Assembly: GCF_000160695.1 (NCBI RefSeq)
Contig: NZ_GG694008.1
Coordinates: 180,902-244,901, forward strand
DNA from: Centipeda flueggei ATCC 43531
Lineage (GTDB): Bacteria > Bacillota > Negativicutes > Selenomonadales > Selenomonadaceae
Reading direction: 5' to 3'
Length of the DNA stretch: 64,000 nt
The position numbers and the translations under genes were made by a program. This document shows, in pieces, positions 9,351 through 17,941 of the stretch. The stretch's first letter is position 1; each line of letters begins with the position of its first letter. Under the pieces are notes generated by a model. That model was not told the DNA's origin, searched no databases, and saw only the letters and a list, made by a program, of their open reading frames with translations.

Positions 9351-10715
9351 TTACGCCTCAAGAAGCCATTCGTTCTGTCGCAAAAACTCACGACCTACCG
9401 GCAGGTCGACAACAAAACAATCCCGCCCCTGCGCTGCCCATGCCAAAAGTTCGGAAAATCGTTTTTGCCGCATCTCGTCTTCCGGCGTATACGAGAACGT
9501 GCCATCCAGACGTGCGATCATCTCGTCAGCAGCATCCGCAATTTCTTCCGGCGTATTTTCTTCAAGGATGATTCCATGTGTTTCGTAATACTCAGCTATC
9601 TTGTAGCGTGAGTCCTCCTGGCGTTCGATGGCAAAAATCTCCTGAAAGGTAAGATATCGTTTCTTACGAGTGTCATACATTTTCTTCGGCAGGAAGATAT
9701 CCTGCTTTCGGTCACAATAATTAAGGCTGTCTGCATTGAATGTAATCACAGGCATATTGATCATGACAAGAGGTTTGTCAAAGAGATTCGCCATAACCTC
9801 CATTGCGCTTGGATCGGAAATCAAAAATTTCGCTTTGGACAGCACATAGAAATCCATAAATTCACTTCGATAGCGATTTGCATAATCCACACTTCCAGGA
9901 GCATCAAACGAACCTTCTACCAAGCAGCCCATCCGCACCGATTGTATTCCACGCCTCCACAAGCGTTCCGACATGAGATTGAAATTTTCAATGTGGCTAT
10001 TACGCGTCACCTCGAGATCATCAGGATTCATTCCCAAATGCTCTTTCAAATACCGTCCCTGTCGCGCGAAAAAACAAACATAATCGCCCGAGATCCCCAT
10101 CTCTTCGAGCTTTCTATCCCCCTCTTGCATCTCGTCTAGTTCGAAATGCAAAAACTGACGATGAAAATTTTTCTTCTTTATAATCTTTTTCTGCATAGCC
10201 AAGAGGCTCGGATGATCGAAACGATGAGATATATATGTTCTATGTTTGTAATGTTGTATGAAATATTTCCAAAATCCGGCATTTTCCCGTGTCACGAGGG
10301 GAAGCATGTCTGCCACTTTCCGATAAAGATAAGTGTTCGCTATATATCGATCCTCATAGAGATATTCGCATTGCACTCCGCCCTCTCGCGGAATCCAGCC
10401 CACGGGAAAAAAAATCGCAAGTTCTCCTTCCTTTGGCGGGAACTCCTGCTGATGCCCTAACGAAACGATGATTTCCCCTATCCTGTACGCAAAGATGGTG
10501 CACAGCTCAACTTTTCTGTATTTCCTCAGGATTTCTTGACTTTTCTCTTCATATTCCGCTTCTGATCCTCTCGCTTTGGGAATCTTCGGAAAAACCTCCT
10601 GCTCGAAGAAGCGTTCGTCCCGGCTTTTTTGTCGTCTTGCTTGTATCGCTTGGAGTGCCGCGCTCGGAAGAAGATACTTCAACCCCGTTTTCAAATATTG
10701 TATCATTTTTTTCAT
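9351..10715 (-). CDS. TIGR04372-like glycosyltransferase
   Basis: A 454-residue protein of a family seen in bacterial surface-glycan clusters. Recognisable segments are YVCFFARQGRYL, an asparagine/isoleucine-rich central region, GIQSVRMGCLVEG, and FLISDPSAMEVMANLF followed by KPLVMINMP, a GT-B-like donor pocket. The protein is a paralogue of the frameshifted gene immediately upstream, with conserved blocks in the same order. A GGGGAG ribosome site precedes the ATG, and the start overlaps the upstream stop in an ATGA arrangement. The sugar transferred is unknown. The family name is assigned from remembered motifs, not from a search. Confidence 0.65.
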   Translation of the reverse strand: MKKMIQYLKTGLKYLLPSAALQAIQARRQKSRDERFFEQEVFPKIPKARGSEAEYEEKSQEILRKYRKVELCTIFAYRIGEIIVSLGHQQEFPPKEGELAIFFPVGWIPREGGVQCEYLYEDRYIANTYLYRKVADMLPLVTRENAGFWKYFIQHYKHRTYISHRFDHPSLLAMQKKIIKKKNFHRQFLHFELDEMQEGDRKLEEMGISGDYVCFFARQGRYLKEHLGMNPDDLEVTRNSHIENFNLMSERLWRRGIQSVRMGCLVEGSFDAPGSVDYANRYRSEFMDFYVLSKAKFLISDPSAMEVMANLFDKPLVMINMPVITFNADSLNYCDRKQDIFLPKKMYDTRKKRYLTFQEIFAIERQEDSRYKIAEYYETHGIILEENTPEEIADAADEMIARLDGTFSYTPEDEMRQKRFSELLAWAAQGRDCFVVDLPVGREFLRQNEWLLEA

Positions 10716-12111
10716 GTCGAGGCACTCTCCCCATAGAAAGGCTCAGGCAATGAGGATTCCAAAAACCATGCATTTTTTGTAATCCATTTCGCTCCGATCT
10801 CAGCACAAACCGCCAAAAAATCATCCTTCACAATATATTCACACATAATGCTTTTGTACTTGCGCTTCAGTGCCATTTCTTCGTCGGTATAGCTTACATT
10901 CCGATCAAGGATGTGAATCATTTCCTCGGCAAGTTCCTTGATTTCCGTTTCGGAATTAGGGATGGCTATATACCCATGATCTGACAGCCATCTCCAAAAG
11001 CAGAGCGTTAGATTTTCTCCTCGATGTTCTTGAATCAACTGGAGATGAACCGCAAGAATTTCTCGTAAGGTTAAATACGTATCGTCCAACGGATGGTAAA
11101 ATTTCTTACAAATCATCAACGTGCCTTCCGTCTGTGAGTCCCCTGCAGAAAAAAAGACGATACATTCGTAAAGGCCATAGGTTTTTTTGCCAGCAAAGGA
11201 AAGACAAAAATCCCCGATGGATCTCCCAAAAAGAACTTCGCATGTGAAAACACATACACATCACCAAAAGCCGACCGTCTTTCATTAGTATAGTCTACTA
11301 TATGTGCGAGTGTACCCCTTGAGGATACAGCCTCCCCCATACGGACGCATCGCATTCCACTGCTGTGCAAATACGCAGCCGCAGATTGAAAACTCTCAAT
11401 ATCTGAATCACAATAGCGCACCATGAGTTCATTTGCCCATTTCGCTTTATCTAAAAATTGGTCATCGTAAAACTGATTATAGTATGCTGCATCACGAGCA
11501 AACAGACAGACATAACCGCCGGACTCAATCTTGAGTTTCTCTAAAATTATGTCTCCCTCACGGATTTCCTGTTCTGTAAATGAAAAATGTCCGGTTTGAC
11601 GGCTGTCTGTATCGTATCGGTACGCCCCCTTCCCTGCATAGAATTGACGCGATATATCGATCCCGCTGCGATACGCATCACCGAAATCCAACGATTCAAC
11701 CTTCCAGAAACACATCTTCAGAACACGCAGCCAGAACGGAAGATTTTCTTCCATATCGACAAGATCACGACAGATGATTTCCTCTAAAAATGCATTCGGG
11801 ATTTTCTTGCTATGGTCGAAATGCTCCCGATAAAAAAGATACAGCGTATCCGAGGCTCGATGTTCACATAGCCATTGATACATAAGCCCCATGCCGCCTA
11901 TATTGCGGCATGACATCTGAAGCACCGCGATCTTTTTATACGTCCGTCTGATCAATGCCATTCGATTCATATCTTCTTGCGTAGACACATAGTCGGCAGG
12001 ATCGAATTTCTTGTACAGAGAACGGACGATTCCAACGCTTCTTTTCAAGCGCAATGCCTTTGCCGGGATGAAAGGTTTTAGAAATCCTTTCACGATATCC
12101 CATGCATTCAT
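10712..12111 (-). pseudogene. TIGR04372-like glycosyltransferase, frameshifted at a T7 run
   Basis: Two adjacent frames together give one paralogue of the 9351-10715 protein. The first (from 12111) runs through YVCLFARDAAYY, GMRCVRMGEAVSS and FFLGDPSGIFVFPLLAKKP, then ends at a stop at 11116-11118. The second frame (to 10712) supplies the C-terminal part, matching the paralogue at KKFYHPLDDTYLTLREI and the Glu-Glu-rich tail. The shift falls at seven T residues (11149-11155, read as A7 on the plus strand). One extra T would join the frames through SSFFSAGDSQTEGTLMIC. It could be a true mutation, slipped-strand variation or a sequencing error. Confidence 0.75.
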
Positions 12112-12953
12112 TTGGATCCCCCCAAAAGCCTCTGCACCATCTCAATCGGCGAGATAGACTCATACCCCATCTCCAGTGCACAGCTATCATCCAGACAGAA
12201 CGGCGCACGCATATCGTTGTCCACAATAATCTCGGAAGAAGATCCCGTCAGTCTCTTAATCTCGTGAACAAGTTCGCGTACCGTCGTCTTTTCGTGGGAG
12301 GCAAGACATACAACATCGTACTTCCACGTATCCATGCGCAACAGATGAGCAACGAATTTTGCCAGATCATCATTCCAGACAAAATTTCGTGTTGGAAAAT
12401 CCGGTGCGTAGATGCGTACCGAATCATTTCGTAGAAACTTCTCAATGGTACTCGGCAGCCAGATACCGTAAGAACCATGCCCGATGATCCCCGGCATACG
12501 AAGACTGATACTTTGAATTGACATTTCCTCACGAAGCAGACACTCTGCCACATATTTCGTCAATCCATACGCATCGGGATTGATGCGGTCTGAATTCTCA
12601 TCAATGTTTTCGTCACGGAACTCGCCATAGATGCCGATTGTCGAAAAGTAAATAACTCTGCGGACTTCATGGCGCTTCGCATAGTCGATGATCTGCCTCA
12701 TCGTATCGATGTTGTTTCGCACATATACGCAGAAATCTTTTGCCCGATGCGGAACACTTCCGGCTGTGTGGATTATGGCCTCAAAGCGCCCCATCTCAGG
12801 CCACGGCTCTTCAAGATTAAGCTGCACCGTTTCAAACGGTACTTCGATGCGGCGGGAATGCACTGTTCCGACAACATCAAATCCGCTCGCATACAGGTGC
12901 TCCGCTGTGCGCCGCCCTGCGAAGCCGCCTGCACCTGTTACCAGAACTCTCAT
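12108..12953 (-). CDS. NAD-dependent epimerase/dehydratase (SDR)
   Basis: An extended short-chain dehydrogenase of about 281 residues. The NAD(P) loop is VTGAGGFAGRRTAEHL and the catalytic pair is YGLTK; IIHTAGSVPH and YFSTIGIYG are the other family blocks. It is likely a nucleotide-sugar 4-epimerase, 4,6-dehydratase or reductase. Short for the family (usually 300-340 residues). It overlaps the transketolase C-half gene by 4 bases, which suggests that the transketolase product and this enzyme work in one pathway. The start chosen is the ATG that begins the Rossmann strand (MRVLVTG), preceded by GGGAG; 32 upstream codons have no fold. Confidence 0.75.
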   Translation of the reverse strand: MRVLVTGAGGFAGRRTAEHLYASGFDVVGTVHSRRIEVPFETVQLNLEEPWPEMGRFEAIIHTAGSVPHRAKDFCVYVRNNIDTMRQIIDYAKRHEVRRVIYFSTIGIYGEFRDENIDENSDRINPDAYGLTKYVAECLLREEMSIQSISLRMPGIIGHGSYGIWLPSTIEKFLRNDSVRIYAPDFPTRNFVWNDDLAKFVAHLLRMDTWKYDVVCLASHEKTTVRELVHEIKRLTGSSSEIIVDNDMRAPFCLDDSCALEMGYESISPIEMVQRLLGGSK

Positions 12954-13867
12954 CGCTGCAAGCTCTCCCGCACTTTTTCCATGATGCTTCCCGAGGCAAG
13001 TCCGTTGATTTCCCGCATCGCCTCGCGGTTTCCGCATCCTTTTGCACAACCGTTGAGACCCATTCGATGAAAAGATGCTGCAGTACCGCTCTCTGCCAGC
13101 ACCTCTGCGACTGCACTGCCAAGTCCGCCATGGATACTGTGTTCTTCCAGGGTGATGATATGGCCTGTCTCTTTTGCCGCTGCGACAATCAAATCCCGAT
13201 CAATCGGGTTTACCATGGGCATATTGATAACGCGAACACGGATACCATCAGACTCCAGTTTTTTTGCGGCACTCAGAGCCTCATTGACAACAGAACCCAT
13301 AGAGATGACAGTGATGTCTCCTCCATCTCTCAGAACGTAGCCCCGTCCCACAGAGAATTGATAGTCCTCACCATACAGTTCCGGCTCATTAAATCCCTCC
13401 AGACGGATATATACGGAACCTCGATGATGATAGGCAAATCTCGTAGCCTCCCGTGCTTCAATCGGTGTAGCAGGAGTGATGACAAGCATATTGGGAAGAG
13501 TTCTAAGAAGCGCAACTTCTTCCGTCCCCTGATGTGTTGCTCCCATGCTGCTGCTTACCAAACCGGAAGACCGTCCGAGAAATTTGACATTCTGATTCGC
13601 AACGCAGACATCATTACGAATAAACTCGAAAGCATGCATTGACATGAAATTTGTAATCGTATACAAAAATGGAATCTTACCGCAGGAGGCAAGCCCCGCA
13701 GCACTTGCCACCATATTTTCTTCGGCAATCCCATAATCGATATACTGTCCCGGCATCTCCCGCTTGATCTTATCGTATATTTCATTGCTGTTGTCGGCGG
13801 TCAATGCCATGACATCTCGATCACGTTTAGCCAAATTATAGACCATCTGCGTACTTGCATTTCTCAT
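12950..13867 (-). CDS. Transketolase, C-terminal subunit
   Basis: A 305-residue protein with the pyrimidine-binding and C-terminal domains of transketolase. Key blocks are YIDYGIAEENMVASAAGLA (the Glu that activates thiamine diphosphate is in the AEEN segment), FLGRSSGLVSSSMGATHQG and ITLEEHSIHGGLGSAV. It pairs with the N-terminal subunit gene just upstream, with a 4-base overlap. A split transketolase inside a glycan cluster usually serves a specialised two-carbon transfer to make a sugar building block rather than central metabolism. Substrates are unknown. Confidence 0.85.
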   Translation of the reverse strand: MRNASTQMVYNLAKRDRDVMALTADNSNEIYDKIKREMPGQYIDYGIAEENMVASAAGLASCGKIPFLYTITNFMSMHAFEFIRNDVCVANQNVKFLGRSSGLVSSSMGATHQGTEEVALLRTLPNMLVITPATPIEAREATRFAYHHRGSVYIRLEGFNEPELYGEDYQFSVGRGYVLRDGGDITVISMGSVVNEALSAAKKLESDGIRVRVINMPMVNPIDRDLIVAAAKETGHIITLEEHSIHGGLGSAVAEVLAESGTAASFHRMGLNGCAKGCGNREAMREINGLASGSIMEKVRESLQR

Positions 13868-14688
13868 AGACGCGTCAGCTCCTCTTTCCGGATTCGATAC
13901 TCCTCACATATCTTATCCCATTCTTCGCCTTTCGGTGCGCGGCTATGCCATGCAGGATTATTCTCTGCAAGGGAAACGCCTTTCCCCTTAATCGTACGCG
14001 CTAAAATCATGGTTGGACGCTCCGTTGCCTTTGCACGTTCAAAGGACTGTATAAGTTCTGAGAAATCATGACCGGAGCATTCCAATACAGTCCAACCAAA
14101 GGACTCCCATTTTGCCTTCAGAGGTTCTATCGATGAAATGTCCTCAATATATGCACTTGCTTGTAAGCCATTGCAATCCATGACAACCGTCATATTCGAG
14201 AGTCCTTGATTCGCAGCAAAGGCCGCCGCTTCCCATACTGAGCCCTCCTGAGACTCACCATCCCCCATAACGACATAGGTGCGATATGATCGCCCATCCA
14301 CCTTCGCCGCGAGTGCTGTTCCTGTGGCAAAGCAAATGCCATGCCCCAACGCACCTGTTGCAGTCTCAATGCCCGGCAGTGCAATATCAGGATGCCCGCC
14401 AAGACGCGTATTTCGTTGATAAAACGTCAAAAGCTCCTCACGAGGAAAATACCCGGCGCGAGCCAATACAGCATAGAGAGCAGCACAAGCGTGCCCCTTG
14501 CTGAGGACAATACGGTCACGCTCCTCAGAAAACCTGTTTTCCCATGCGATGACCCCCCCAAAATAAAGTGTCGTGAAAATATCAACACAGGAAAGTGCCG
14601 GGGCCATGTGCCCGGTACCAGAGATGTAAAACATCCGCAGAATGTCTAATCTCAACTCATGCGCTGTTTTTTCCAAGTTCATTGCCAT
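13864..14688 (-). CDS. Transketolase, N-terminal subunit
   Basis: A 274-residue thiamine-diphosphate-binding half of transketolase. The TPP/Mg motif is VVMGDGESQEGSVWEAA ending near MDCNGLQ. Histidines of the substrate channel sit in SGTGHMAPALS and SKGHACAALYA, and GALGHGICFATG is the conserved loop. The start chosen is the ATG 8 bases after GAGGAG; a GTG two codons earlier is too close to that ribosome site. It shares an overlap with the C-terminal subunit, so the two form a heterodimer-type enzyme. Nearby sedoheptulose-type genes make a seven-carbon product or substrate possible. Confidence 0.85.
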   Translation of the reverse strand: MAMNLEKTAHELRLDILRMFYISGTGHMAPALSCVDIFTTLYFGGVIAWENRFSEERDRIVLSKGHACAALYAVLARAGYFPREELLTFYQRNTRLGGHPDIALPGIETATGALGHGICFATGTALAAKVDGRSYRTYVVMGDGESQEGSVWEAAAFAANQGLSNMTVVMDCNGLQASAYIEDISSIEPLKAKWESFGWTVLECSGHDFSELIQSFERAKATERPTMILARTIKGKGVSLAENNPAWHSRAPKGEEWDKICEEYRIRKEELTRL

Positions 14689-14737
14689 CTTCACATCTCC
14701 TCTGTCTAAGCCAGTACACGTGAATACGTTTTTGAGA

Positions 14738-14854
14738 TCAAACTCTGCTGTTATCTATCGCGCAGACCACCGATTCAACAGGATTCTCGGAATAATGTCT
14801 CATGTAGAACTTATACCCATTATTTAAGCCTACAAATAAAAAGTCAAGCCCCCC
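14738..14854 (-). pseudogene. C-terminal remnant of an FkbM methyltransferase gene
   Basis: Between the complete FkbM gene (14855-15952) and the transketolase gene, the minus strand still encodes GYKFYMRHYSENPVESVV and ends with a stop at 14738-14740. This parallels the C-terminus of the complete FkbM protein just upstream (GYKFYMRHYGDIPIDSILYA). It has no start codon and no body. It is the tail of a second, closely related paralogue, left by deletion or by recombination between tandem copies. Confidence 0.75.
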
Positions 14855-15952
14855 TTAACTCTCAGTAGAATCGACAGCATAGAGGATAGAATCTATAGGA
14901 ATATCTCCATAATGCCTCATGTAAAATTTATATCCTGTACTTAATTCATATAGGTACAATGGAATATTGAATATATCATCTTTTTTATGATAGACGGAAA
15001 ACGCAATGGTCGGTTTATATTCTCTAATGATATTTTCCGCTCCATGAAGTGCCTGCATTTCAGCCCCTTCTATATCCGCCTTCATAAAGGAGATCTTATT
15101 CCCGATCTCCTCATCGAGACTGCAAACAGGCACTTCAATATCCCCTTGCTCATCAAAAAAAGAGGTCCATGTCCCTTCCGACGAAAACCGCAAGACCGTA
15201 TTCTCAGAATATGCCCCTTTATTAATATAAGTCATATTTGGATAGTGTGAGGTGCGTCTCTTTAGCTCCACAAAGTTGTTTGGATCCGGTTCAAAGGCAT
15301 AAATATGAGCATATGATACACCAGCTGCTTTGATATGTTTGACAAAGGAGTCCACCGTATCACCAATATAGGCCCCGAGATCAGCAAACACCTCATTTTC
15401 CCTAAAACGAACGATAGCCCCATCAAAGTACTGATCACAATGACCAAGATCATTGATATCTGTAATTAAGGAAATATTTCTGCTGACCTTATAGTTTAAG
15501 AGATTTCGGAATACTTCTCTGGACCGCTCATCTTCAAGTAGCCCATAGACTTGCTCCAATTCTAAGCCATGTTCCATATAATAGGAATAGTAGTCTAATC
15601 CGTGTTCCCAAAGGAAAAATTCCGACCATAATACACGCTTTGGTAAGTTAGAGTCAATGTTCTCCAAGCGCTTCATAAGACTGGTTGGTCCATACGAAGA
15701 AATCAGAATTATGCCGTCACGCCCCACCATTTCTTCCGGGGAGAGGACTGGCTTTCCATAAAATCCACTCTTCTGTTTTTGTATATCATCATCCAAAAAG
15801 GCTTCTACCGATATCCCATTTTCTCCCAGCACATTCAGGTAATTCTCTCCGCAGTTGCCTGCTCCAAAAAGGTACAACGGCTCTGAGAGATTTTTCAAGT
15901 TCTCAACCAAAGATACCATCTTGTTCGGTTCTTTTACCAAGAAATCTAACAT
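14855..15952 (-). CDS. FkbM-family methyltransferase with N-terminal Rossmann-like domain
   Basis: A 365-residue protein. Residues about 17-110 resemble a nucleotide-binding Rossmann-like module (LYLFGAGNCGENYLNVL, then EAFLDDDIQ). The C-terminal FkbM/Methyltransf_21 core starts at EVFADLGAYIGDTVDSFV, with IYAFEPDPNNFVELKRR and FMKADIEGAEMQALHGAE as SAM-binding blocks. It is expected to O-methylate a sugar hydroxyl. The paralogue at 17942-19039 has the same length and order. The start is set at MLDFLVKE because everything upstream in frame is repeat-element sequence. The domain pair may couple carrier recognition to methylation (inference). Confidence 0.8.
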   Translation of the reverse strand: MLDFLVKEPNKMVSLVENLKNLSEPLYLFGAGNCGENYLNVLGENGISVEAFLDDDIQKQKSGFYGKPVLSPEEMVGRDGIILISSYGPTSLMKRLENIDSNLPKRVLWSEFFLWEHGLDYYSYYMEHGLELEQVYGLLEDERSREVFRNLLNYKVSRNISLITDINDLGHCDQYFDGAIVRFRENEVFADLGAYIGDTVDSFVKHIKAAGVSYAHIYAFEPDPNNFVELKRRTSHYPNMTYINKGAYSENTVLRFSSEGTWTSFFDEQGDIEVPVCSLDEEIGNKISFMKADIEGAEMQALHGAENIIREYKPTIAFSVYHKKDDIFNIPLYLYELSTGYKFYMRHYGDIPIDSILYAVDSTES

Positions 15953-15972
15953 TTTGATGTCCTCCGTACCTG

Positions 15973-16140
15973 TTAAGGAATCGCTGATAAAATGAAGTCT
16001 GTCAGATTGGTGAAAAATTTTTGTCCTGCCAAGGAAACAAACCGGACGCATAGCCAAAGCTATGTGGAGGATTTGTTGACACAGGCAGGGCGAAAAGGAT
16101 ACGCCAAGATGATGGGCTGAATTTATCAGCGATTCCTTAA
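15973..16140. repeat. Dispersed MITE-like repeat, copy A (complete)
   Basis: A 168-bp element with a perfect 19-bp terminal inverted repeat: TTAAGGAATCGCTGATAAA on the left (15973-15991) and its reverse complement at 16122-16140. The interior includes a small hairpin (CATAGC and GCTATG around CAAA) also found in copy B. It has no coding capacity of its own. It fills most of the gap between the radical SAM gene and the FkbM gene, which are read toward and away from it on the minus strand. Three relatives lie at 48876, 51386 and 61788. Confidence 0.85.
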
Positions 16141-16161
16141 GACTACAAGATAGAAATATAC

Positions 16162-17247
16162 CTAAATAAAGTTGACATGCCGCATATCTGTATCAAAATA
16201 GGATTGAATCAACAGGTTTCGTTCTTCATATACACAAAAATTACGGCAATCTCGTTTCGGCTGAAGAGCATTCAGTCGTTTTTTTGTCTGCTCCGAAAAC
16301 CACATCTCACGGAATGATTGATCCTGAAGATCTCCAACAACCGCCTGAGAATCGTATGCTCTCGTATGACACAGATAGACCCTCTGATCTGCCGCTATGA
16401 CCGTAACCAGACGGCACGTGTAGCAAGTCTCAAAGGGCTGAGCAGTAAAGTTCTTATCCATCCAGTCGTATTCGTAATTATTGACTATGCGAAACGCATG
16501 CTCCCCCGAAGGAACGGAAAGCTCCTCTTGCGCACGATGAAGCTGCTCGATCACCTTATCCTTGATATCAAGATGATAGTGTGGCTGGTTCTCCACAACA
16601 GCCGCAAACTTGACGTTATCTGCCCCAAGCTCCTTCAGCAGTGCCGCCGCTTCATATACATAGTCACAGTTCGCCTTGCTGATGACGAAGTTCACACCGA
16701 GCACGCAATCCTTATCTTTATTCTGTGCAAAGCTGCGGATATTCTCACAGACTCTTTGAAAGGAAGATTTCGGAATGCGGCGCAGAGACGAATACACAGA
16801 TGCCAACGGAGCGTCAAATGAGATGCGCACCCATTTTGCCGTATAAAATTCTTCTGCAATCTCTCCTTTCAGGAGTTGACCGTTCGTAATCAGCGAGAGA
16901 TCGATCCCGTGGCTCTTCACTTGCTGCACAGCTTCTCTGATGTGCGGATAGGTCAGCGGCTCTCCGCCACCTGAAAAGGTGAGTGCCTTGACCCCCATCG
17001 CTCCCATATCTGCAATAATCTCCTGGAGCTTATCCCACGGTATCATATCGCGGTGTTCTATGCTGTCGCGGTTCTCCGTCTTCTGGTAGGTATCGCCGGA
17101 TCCATAGGTGCAGTATGCACAATGATGATTGCAGAAATTCGTTGGCTTCAAGCGTATGTAGAACGGAGCAATATGCTTGTGCCGCTCCAACGCATCCAGT
17201 GCATCTTTATGATGAAAAATTTTCAGTGAGCTATACGGGTTTCCCAT
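16162..17247 (-). CDS. Radical SAM protein with SPASM-like C-terminal cysteines
   Basis: A 361-residue enzyme that binds a 4Fe-4S cluster through CNHHCAYC and cleaves S-adenosylmethionine to start radical chemistry. The GGEP motif is in TFSGGGEPLTYPHI. The C-terminal part has several further cysteines (CYTC, CHTR and the CRNFC region), as in SPASM or twitch domains that hold extra clusters. The start is the ATG after AAGAAGAGG; the alternative GTG lies in that site. It overlaps the preceding methyltransferase gene by 17 bases. In this setting it may dehydrate, epimerise or deoxygenate a sugar, but substrates of this subgroup are not known to me. Confidence 0.8.
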   Translation of the reverse strand: MGNPYSSLKIFHHKDALDALERHKHIAPFYIRLKPTNFCNHHCAYCTYGSGDTYQKTENRDSIEHRDMIPWDKLQEIIADMGAMGVKALTFSGGGEPLTYPHIREAVQQVKSHGIDLSLITNGQLLKGEIAEEFYTAKWVRISFDAPLASVYSSLRRIPKSSFQRVCENIRSFAQNKDKDCVLGVNFVISKANCDYVYEAAALLKELGADNVKFAAVVENQPHYHLDIKDKVIEQLHRAQEELSVPSGEHAFRIVNNYEYDWMDKNFTAQPFETCYTCRLVTVIAADQRVYLCHTRAYDSQAVVGDLQDQSFREMWFSEQTKKRLNALQPKRDCRNFCVYEERNLLIQSYFDTDMRHVNFI

Positions 17248-17929
17248 CAATACGCCTCTTCTTTCCACAGCCTAATGCCATGATATAGCATGTCATCGGA
17301 TACATGCCCGTATGAAGAACCTCGTCATTCATCCCAAAAATAAAGACATTCTCAAAGTAACGGCTCATCGCATCATACAACCTTTTTTGATCGTAGTTAT
17401 TGATATGCGCAATCTTATTCCACGAACTTGAATATGGCACCATCGTCACATTAGGCGTTCCAATCACAGCAAACCCATCGTCCTTCAGGTTACGGCAAAC
17501 CGTCTGAAAGTACATATCTTCCTGTTCCACGGGAATATGTTCAATAACATCCAGAGAAAGAACGCAGTCCCCCCCCAGAGGAAAGATATCCATTCCCATA
17601 AAATTTCCTTGAACAAAAGACAATTTATCTTGCTTTAGATTTTCATTTGCCCATCGGATTGCATCTTTATCAAAATCGACTCCAATTACCTGTTCACAAT
17701 GACAGTTTTGCAAAATCATCAGATCACCAAGACCATCATTGCAACCCAAATCAAGGACCTTAAGATTCTTTCGATTTGCCATCATTTTTAGGGCGAATTT
17801 ATAGCGTGCTAAAATAAACAGAAAACCATTCCCAGGACTTTGGAGTGTCGCAGACATTTTGGGGCTGAGTGTCAACGGCTCTCCTTCCAATTGATGCTTG
17901 ACCTCATTCCAACGATCTTGCGTATCCAT
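17231..17929 (-). CDS. Class I SAM-dependent methyltransferase
   Basis: A 232-residue methyltransferase. The SAM loop is KVLDLGCNDGLGDLMI, the acidic strand end is IGVDFDKDAIRWA and motif IV is VLSLDVIEHIPVE. The gene follows GGGAGGATTAAT and begins 12 bases after the end of the FkbM gene upstream. It is one of three classical methyltransferases in the cluster and is likely to act on a sugar in the same branch as the two FkbM enzymes and the radical SAM protein. The acceptor is unknown. Confidence 0.8.
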   Translation of the reverse strand: MDTQDRWNEVKHQLEGEPLTLSPKMSATLQSPGNGFLFILARYKFALKMMANRKNLKVLDLGCNDGLGDLMILQNCHCEQVIGVDFDKDAIRWANENLKQDKLSFVQGNFMGMDIFPLGGDCVLSLDVIEHIPVEQEDMYFQTVCRNLKDDGFAVIGTPNVTMVPYSSSWNKIAHINNYDQKRLYDAMSRYFENVFIFGMNDEVLHTGMYPMTCYIMALGCGKKRRIDGKPV

Positions 17930-17941
17930 ATTAATCCTCCC

